From positions 1-64,000 of the forward strand of contig CAZZDK010000006.1 of assembly GCA_964652235.1 (NCBI GenBank): 64,000 bases of DNA, written 5' to 3'. The DNA is from CAZZDK01 sp964652235. GTDB lineage: Bacteria > Pseudomonadota > Alphaproteobacteria > UBA9219. Shown here in pieces: positions 59,590 to 64,000 of this stretch; the first letter of the stretch is position 1; each line of letters begins with the position of its first letter. The position numbers were made by a program, and so were the translations under genes. Below the pieces are notes generated by a model. The model worked only from the letters and a program-made list of their open reading frames with translations. It ran no database searches and was not told the DNA's origin.

Positions 59590-59603
59590 ACTTTCGCGAA
59601 AGT
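59590..59603. promoter_or_regulatory. Candidate operator: 14-bp perfect palindrome
   Basis: ACTTTCGCGAAAGT lies 57 bp before the XRE start and 146 bp before the divergent gene at 59749. Flanks extend the symmetry in part. A half-site like GAAAGCGAAAT sits next to it at ~59576. XRE regulators bind such sites; the pairing is inference. The rest of 59534-59748 holds AT-rich promoter-like DNA and no gene. Confidence 0.55.
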
Positions 59604-59748
59604 AATGCAATAGAACTTTTTTGTTGCGGAAAAGGAACTTTTCTGATAGATTGCCAAAGTCAAACGAGGCAAGGAAATACAGGCCTCCGGGAAAGAAAAA
59701 AGGCTAACCTTCTGATTTTTTAACGCTTTTTTGAAAAAGGGATAGAAA

Positions 59749-60114
59749 ATGACTAAGACGACAAATCCGAAACGAAGCGGCGCGATGAAATCGGAAGATT
59801 CTTCCCATGAGGATATTTCGCTTTCTTCGCTGCATCCGTCCGAGACGGTCAAGATTTTCTACCCCTCTGAGGGGGGGCCTCTTTCCTGTCCGCTCAGCGC
59901 CGCTCCGGTCGAGCGCATTAACGAGCGCGAACTTCATTCCATCTACGCCCTTTTGGCCTATGTGGCCCATAATCAAAATGTCCGCCAGGAAACCGTTCAA
60001 ATGATTGTTGAAGCGCAGTTCGGCGTTGACAATGTCGCCAAGATTCACCGGGACGATTACATGAAAGCCATTGAATTTCTGGTCGATCTGAAAATGGACG
60101 AAATTATGAATTAA
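59749..60114 (+). CDS. Hypothetical protein, 121 aa
   Basis: 121 aa with AGGGATAG before the ATG. Polar, Ser-rich N-terminus (about residues 1-50) then a helical C-terminal half ('INERELHSIYALLAYVAHNQNVRQETVQMIVEAQFGV' and 'DDYMKAIEFLVDLKMDEIMN'). No family recognised with confidence. It ends in a pyrimidine tract and a strong terminator. It is divergent from the XRE gene. Confidence 0.65.
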   Translation: MTKTTNPKRSGAMKSEDSSHEDISLSSLHPSETVKIFYPSEGGPLSCPLSAAPVERINERELHSIYALLAYVAHNQNVRQETVQMIVEAQFGVDNVAKIHRDDYMKAIEFLVDLKMDEIMN

Positions 60115-60135
60115 GCCGTTTTTAACCCCGTTTTA

Positions 60136-60189
60136 TTTTTCTTTCTTTCTTTCTTTCTTCCTTCCTCCCTTTCTTCCTTCCTTCCCCCT
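60136..60189. repeat. Pyrimidine tract with CTTT/CTTC microsatellite
   Basis: 54 bases of only C and T on the + strand, beginning with about five CTTT units (to ~60158) and then CTTC/CTCC units. It lies between the stop of the 121-aa gene and its terminator. Confidence 0.85.
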
Positions 60190-60230
60190 CCGCCATCAAA
60201 ACATCCCCCGTTTTGATGGCGGTTTTTTTT
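60190..60230 (+). terminator. Strong rho-independent terminator
   Basis: A 13-bp perfect stem, CCGCCATCAAAAC (60190-60202) with GTTTTGATGGCGG (60210-60222), a 7-base loop, then eight T. It ends + strand transcription from 59749 and stands 6 bp before the end of tadC. Confidence 0.93.
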
Positions 60231-60236
60231 ATGAAG

Positions 60237-61193
60237 TCAGTGCTTGCCCATCGTCTCCATGACCTTGATGGCCGCCGGTCCGATCAGGACGACGAAAAGC
60301 GGGGGGAGGATGAATAAAATCATCGGAACCGTAAGAACAGCAGGCAGACGAGCGGCCTTTTCTTCGGCCTTCATCATGCGTTCCTCGCGCATTTCGGCGG
60401 AAAGGATACGCAGGGATTGGGCGAGCGGCGTACCGTACTTTTCGGTTTGAATAAGCGTGTTGACGAGCGCCGAGACGCTGGGCAGCGGCACGCGGTCGGC
60501 CAGGCCGCGCAAAGCGGCGTGGCGGTCGGGCAGAAAGTTCAGTTCGACGCTCGTCAGGCCTATTTCCTCGGCCAGTTCGGGACAGGTGGGGCCTATCTCG
60601 CGACCCACGCGGTCGAAGGCGGCGTCGAGGCCCAAGCCTGCCTCGGCGCAAATGACCATCAGGTCCAGCGCGTCGGGCATAGCTTTGCGCAAAACTTCTT
60701 CGCGCTTTTGGCTCATGTTCTTGATGAAGGCGTCGGGCAGGACCCATCCGACAAGAGCCGCCAGGATGACGAGAGGCAGCTTGGCCGTCGGCGGAATGTT
60801 CGCGACGGGGACGATGAAGATAAAAAAGACGCCTGCGGCGGCCAGGCCGCCCATCGCGGCCAGTTTCGCGAAAAGAAAGGCGAACATGGCGTCGCGCGCC
60901 TGGTAACCCGCCCGACGAAGTTTAAGGCGCAGATCGGCCAGGCTTTTGCCTTGCGAGAGTTTGAACTTCTCCACAACCTGTTTCATGAGGGTGCGGCCCT
61001 GAAGGCTCGCGCGGCGGGAGTTTTTCTTGCGCCGTTCGGCCTCGAATTCGTGACGGCGCATGGCTACGGATTTCAGGCGGTCTTCAAGCGGGTCTTTGTC
61101 CAGAAACGCCGTCCAGATCAGAATAACAACCACGAACGCCGCTATTCCGCACAAGACGGCGAGAAAGTCGGCGTTGTGGAAAAGATCGGTCAT
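60237..61193 (-). CDS. tadC: TadC inner-membrane protein of the Flp/Tad pilus (T2SSF domain)
   Basis: 318 aa from ATG 61193. One T2SSF domain: 'PDALDLMVICAEAGLGLDAAFDRVGREIGPTCPELAEEI' and 'LIQTEKYGTPLAQSLRILSAEMREERMMKAEEKA'. Transmembrane segments about 12-32, 103-125, 130-150 and 288-310. With TadB it forms the pilus platform. It starts 8 bp after the tadB stop. Confidence 0.93.
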   Translation of the reverse strand: MTDLFHNADFLAVLCGIAAFVVVILIWTAFLDKDPLEDRLKSVAMRRHEFEAERRKKNSRRASLQGRTLMKQVVEKFKLSQGKSLADLRLKLRRAGYQARDAMFAFLFAKLAAMGGLAAAGVFFIFIVPVANIPPTAKLPLVILAALVGWVLPDAFIKNMSQKREEVLRKAMPDALDLMVICAEAGLGLDAAFDRVGREIGPTCPELAEEIGLTSVELNFLPDRHAALRGLADRVPLPSVSALVNTLIQTEKYGTPLAQSLRILSAEMREERMMKAEEKAARLPAVLTVPMILFILPPLFVVLIGPAAIKVMETMGKH

Positions 61194-61201
61194 CGCGCTG
61201 C

Positions 61202-62188
61202 CTATATCTCGAACCGGATCATTTGTCTCATGCACAAAATGCCAAGCCCCAGCCACGTCCCCGCGCCGCCGAGCAGCATTTGTCCCCTTGGGTCGCGCAC
61301 GAGCGTCAGGGCATAGTCGGGATTGATGACCATGAGAAGGGTGAACATGATGAAGGGGAGGGAGCCGATAATCATGGCCGAAGCCTTGGCTTCGGAGGAC
61401 ATGGCCCTGATTTTAAGCTTAAGCTGGCGCCGTTTGCGTAAAAGGTCGCCCAGGTTGCCGAGCGTTTCGGCCAGATTGCCGCCGGTCTCTCTTTGAATGG
61501 AAAGGGCGATGATGAAAAAGCGGAACTCAGGCGTGTCGAGCCGCGTGGCGACTTCCCACATCGAATCCTCCAGCGAGCGGCCCATACGCACGCCGTCGCT
61601 GATGCGGGCGAACTCGACGCTGATGGGGCCCTGAAGCTCCTGGCCCACCGTGGCGATCATCTCGGTGATGGGCAGGCCGGAGCGCAGGCCCCGGCAGATC
61701 GTATCGATAGCTTCGGGGAAGACGGCGAGAAATTTCTGAATCCGGCGGTCGCCCATGCGGCCCGTGATCATGTGCGGCAGATAAAGGCCGAGCGCGATCC
61801 CCATAAAGAACGAAACGGGCTTGGTCCAGTTCGCCAGATAGGCGAAGGCGAGGTAGAGGACGAAGATCGCGATGCCGTTGATGGCCAGATATTCGCTTAG
61901 AACGATGGTGCGGCCCGTGCGGGCGAGACGCTGGCGCAGTTTTTCGGGGTTAGGCAACGCCGTTTTGATGAACTTGTCGAGCAGAGCTATTCCGCTGTCG
62001 CTCGTGCGGCGGCGCAGGGCGTTGGTTTGCTGATGCTCTTTGAGGTTTTTGACCGGCGCGTTCCCGCCCACGCGCTCCAGCCGCTTTTTGAGGGCGCCGC
62101 CCTTGTCATCGCTCCAAAAGGCGGCGACGATCAGAAGGAGAAACAAACCTCCGCCGATGACGATGATGAGAAGAAGGCGCGGGTCCAT
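61202..62188 (-). CDS. tadB: TadB inner-membrane protein of the Flp/Tad pilus (T2SSF domain)
   Basis: 328 aa from the ATG whose A is shared with the cpaF stop; a GTG 3 bases earlier is also possible. N-terminal transmembrane helix (about residues 5-25), helix pair at ~103-145, T2SSF domain with 'FPEAIDTICRGLRSGLPITEMIATVGQELQGPISVEF' and 'IIALSIQRETGGNLAETLGNLGDLLRKRRQLKLKIRAMSSEAKASA', and C-terminal helices. Partner of TadC and the CpaF ATPase. Confidence 0.94.
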   Translation of the reverse strand: MDPRLLLIIVIGGGLFLLLIVAAFWSDDKGGALKKRLERVGGNAPVKNLKEHQQTNALRRRTSDSGIALLDKFIKTALPNPEKLRQRLARTGRTIVLSEYLAINGIAIFVLYLAFAYLANWTKPVSFFMGIALGLYLPHMITGRMGDRRIQKFLAVFPEAIDTICRGLRSGLPITEMIATVGQELQGPISVEFARISDGVRMGRSLEDSMWEVATRLDTPEFRFFIIALSIQRETGGNLAETLGNLGDLLRKRRQLKLKIRAMSSEAKASAMIIGSLPFIMFTLLMVINPDYALTLVRDPRGQMLLGGAGTWLGLGILCMRQMIRFEI

Positions 62189-63819
62189 CACGAAACGGCC
62201 TCCAAAAGGTCTTTCTCAAGCCCGAAATAAGCGGCCTTGGGCAGGCAATGGGGCCGCAGGCCGTTGTTTCGGAATTCGACGGAAAGCCGCCCGTCCGGCA
62301 ATTCGCCCGTCACGTCGCAGACGAAAAGGTCCTGCATGGCGATGACGTCGCCCTCCATGCCGATGATCTCCGAGATTTGCGTGACGCGCCGCGAGCCGTC
62401 GCGCATACGGCTGACCTGGATGATCATATCGACGGCAGAGGCGATTTGCTGGTGAATCGCGCGCGGCGCCAGGTTGGCGCCGCCCAGACCGACCATGTTT
62501 TCCAGCCGCATGATCGCTTCGCGCGGGCGGTTGGCGTGAACGGTGGACAGCGAACCGTCGTGGCCCGTATTCATGGCCTGAAGCATATCAATGGCCTCGC
62601 CGCCGCGCGTTTCGCCGACGATGATCCGGTCGGGACGCATACGCAGGGCGTTTTTGAGAAGATCGCGCATGGTGACCTCGCCGTGGCCTTCCAGGTTGGG
62701 GGGCCGCGTTTCCAGCCGCACGACGTGCGGCTGCTGCAGTTGCAGTTCCGCCGCGTCTTCGATGGTGACGATGCGCTCGCCGTGGTCGATCATCTGCGAA
62801 AGGGCGTTGAGCAGGGTCGTCTTGCCCGAACCCGTGCCGCCGGAAATCAGGATGTTGAGGCGGCAGCGCCCGGCGATCCGCAAAACCTGCGCCATCTGCG
62901 GCGACATACTGCCGAGCTGGATCATGGAATCGAGCGTGATTTTCTTGCGCGAGAATTTACGTATCGTGATGGCCGGTCCGTCGATGGCGAGCGGTGGAAT
63001 GATGATGTTGACGCGGCTGCCGTCGGCCAGGCGCGCGTCGCAAAGCGGCGAGCTTTCGTCGATGCGCCGTCCGATGGCGGTGACGATCCGCGTGGCCACC
63101 GCCATGACGTGCGCGTTGTCGCGGAACGTCACGTCGGTCAGCGCGAGTTTGCCTTTCTTCTCGCAATAAACCTGCTTGGGGCCGTTGACCATGACCTCGG
63201 AAATGTTTTCGTCGGCCAACAATGGCTCCAGCGGGCCGAGGCCCAGCATATCGTTGAGGAGCTGCTCCACCAGCTCCACGCGCTCGGCGGCGTTGAGCTG
63301 GATTTTCGTTTCGGTCAGAAGTTCGGCGACGACGCCCTTCAAGTCGCGGGCCAGATCCTCGCGCTCCATGCGCGCGGCGGCGGAGGTGTCGATACGCTCC
63401 AGGACAAGGGGGTGTATCTTGATTTTCGCCGCGCTGACGCTGGCGCGGCTGGCCGCGCTGATGATGGGCGTTTCCTTCGCGCGGCTCGCGGCGACGGGGA
63501 GTTCGTCGGTTTCGGCGGCTGGTTGGGGCGGAGGTTCCGGGACATTTTGGTCTTTCTTCTTCGCCGCTTCGCTCAAAAGAGCGTTGGTCAGAATCGTCAC
63601 CAAATCGCGCTGGTCGAGCAGATTCAGCTCCAGCCCCTGCGTGTGCAGGAACGAAAGCGCCAGGCTTTTCGTTTCGCGCACAAGCTCGGCGCGCGCTATG
63701 GTCTCCATCTTTTCCGGGGGAATGTTTTTTCTGATTTCCGGCAGAATCCGTTCGCAAAGAACGGCGAGCGTGTTGTCCACGGAAGGCGGCTTGGTCTCGG
63801 AAGGGCCGGGCGCGGACAC
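62188..63819 (-). CDS. cpaF: CpaF/TadA secretion ATPase of the Flp/Tad pilus
   Basis: 543 aa from a GTG directly after the cpaE stop. An N-terminal extension (~1-150) is variable with Pro/Ala. Core: 'NDMLGLGPLEPLLADENISEVMVNGPKQVYCEKKGKL', Walker A 'ISGGTGSGKTTLLNAL' (~322), 'RIVTIEDAAELQLQQPHVVRLETRPPN', Walker B 'DRIIVGETRGGEAIDML', His box 'GHDGSLSTVHANRPREAIMRL'. It powers Flp pilin assembly and perhaps retraction. Confidence 0.95.
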   Translation of the reverse strand: MSAPGPSETKPPSVDNTLAVLCERILPEIRKNIPPEKMETIARAELVRETKSLALSFLHTQGLELNLLDQRDLVTILTNALLSEAAKKKDQNVPEPPPQPAAETDELPVAASRAKETPIISAASRASVSAAKIKIHPLVLERIDTSAAARMEREDLARDLKGVVAELLTETKIQLNAAERVELVEQLLNDMLGLGPLEPLLADENISEVMVNGPKQVYCEKKGKLALTDVTFRDNAHVMAVATRIVTAIGRRIDESSPLCDARLADGSRVNIIIPPLAIDGPAITIRKFSRKKITLDSMIQLGSMSPQMAQVLRIAGRCRLNILISGGTGSGKTTLLNALSQMIDHGERIVTIEDAAELQLQQPHVVRLETRPPNLEGHGEVTMRDLLKNALRMRPDRIIVGETRGGEAIDMLQAMNTGHDGSLSTVHANRPREAIMRLENMVGLGGANLAPRAIHQQIASAVDMIIQVSRMRDGSRRVTQISEIIGMEGDVIAMQDLFVCDVTGELPDGRLSVEFRNNGLRPHCLPKAAYFGLEKDLLEAVS

Positions 63820-64000
63820 TTAGGCCTTCTCCTTGCTTCCGGGAAACAAAAGGCCGAAGAGGTTGGCCTGCTTCTTTTCCGTTTTTTCCTTGACCGGGCC
63901 TTGTTCGAGAAGGTGGGCGGCCAGCTCGCGCAGGCTCTTGGTCAAAGGCGCGTGCGGCGCGATGGTTCCAAGCGTCTTGCCCGCGTTGCTGGCCGAAGAG
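63820..64000 (-). CDS. cpaE: C-terminal end of CpaE/TadZ (cut by window edge)
   Basis: The last 59 residues (the stop TAA at 63820-63822; the start lies beyond 64000). They read 'LGTIAPHAPLTKSLRELAAHL' and 'QANLFGLLFPGSKEKA', typical of CpaE ends (AP.S.L...L..LA..L). CpaE is a ParA-like/receiver fusion that places the Tad machine at the pole. The call rests on the context before cpaF and this tail, not on the missing ATPase domain. Confidence 0.72.
   Translation of the reverse strand, partial: SSASNAGKTLGTIAPHAPLTKSLRELAAHLLEQGPVKEKTEKKQANLFGLLFPGSKEKA

Noticed and set aside
1..64000. CRISPR array, rRNA or tRNA genes
   Set aside because: No regularly spaced identical repeats and no tRNA cloverleaf or rRNA segment were noticed by eye in the gaps between genes.

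Overview
The window is 64 kb of GC-rich, gene-dense chromosome. It looks alphaproteobacterial: rpmH-rnpA-yidD-yidC-engB run in one direction, RpoH carries an 'RpoH box' typical of the class, and there are a TIGR02300/FYDLN protein, an LdtR-like MarR regulator, a TIGR02186-TauE-Usp-Nfu cluster and a Cpa/Tad locus. I infer a free-living or host-associated (possibly predatory) lineage; Micavibrionales-like is a guess. Two runs of N (38335-38398, 48692-48708) show that it is a scaffolded draft assembly.

Left third (1-22079, all + strand): a large envelope and appendage locus that joins two modules related to the IncI plasmid R64 and the Legionella Dot/Icm system. It starts with three tandem Cys-rich exported paralogues of unknown function. 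These are followed by a helical protein, a lytic transglycosylase, an exported CPNC thioredoxin-fold protein and a small membrane protein. Next come DotD, DotC, DotB and IcmT, part of a type IVB secretion core. The locus ends with a type IVb pilus: TcpQ/PilL-like, PilN secretin, PilO, PilP, PilQ ATPase, PilR, three type IV pilins, two pilin-like membrane-anchored proteins and a PilV-like prepilin fused to a phage tail-spike type S74 self-cleaving chaperone. A REP-like repeat supplies the start codon and leader of the second pilin, and a terminator follows the third pilin. No prepilin peptidase is visible.

Middle (22080-46264): mostly housekeeping genes. They are rluD, rpoH, aroA, FYDLN, recX, two lipoproteins, engB, yidC, yidD, rnpA, rpmH, an amidase, a putative secreted metalloprotease, a frameshifted small gene, an alaC-like aminotransferase, murI, dnaN, recF (with an N gap), an ABC exporter, tauE-like, TIGR02186, usp, nfu and nhaD. 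Two related MITE-like repeats of about 130 bp flank recX and yidC.

Right third (46387-64000): a minus-strand run holds an aconitase-like protein that has lost its Fe-S ligands, a lone ClpA/B-type AAA+ domain, a Gfo/Idh/MocA oxidoreductase (N gap) and two glycosyltransferases. Then come a DUF1036 protein, plsC, miaB, a hypothetical gene, an LdtR-like MarR regulator and a split Tad (Flp) pilus locus: tadD on +, and tadC, tadB, cpaF and the end of cpaE on -. An AT-richer island (GNAT acetyltransferase, XRE regulator, unknown gene, 14-bp palindromic operator candidate) separates the two halves of the Tad locus.
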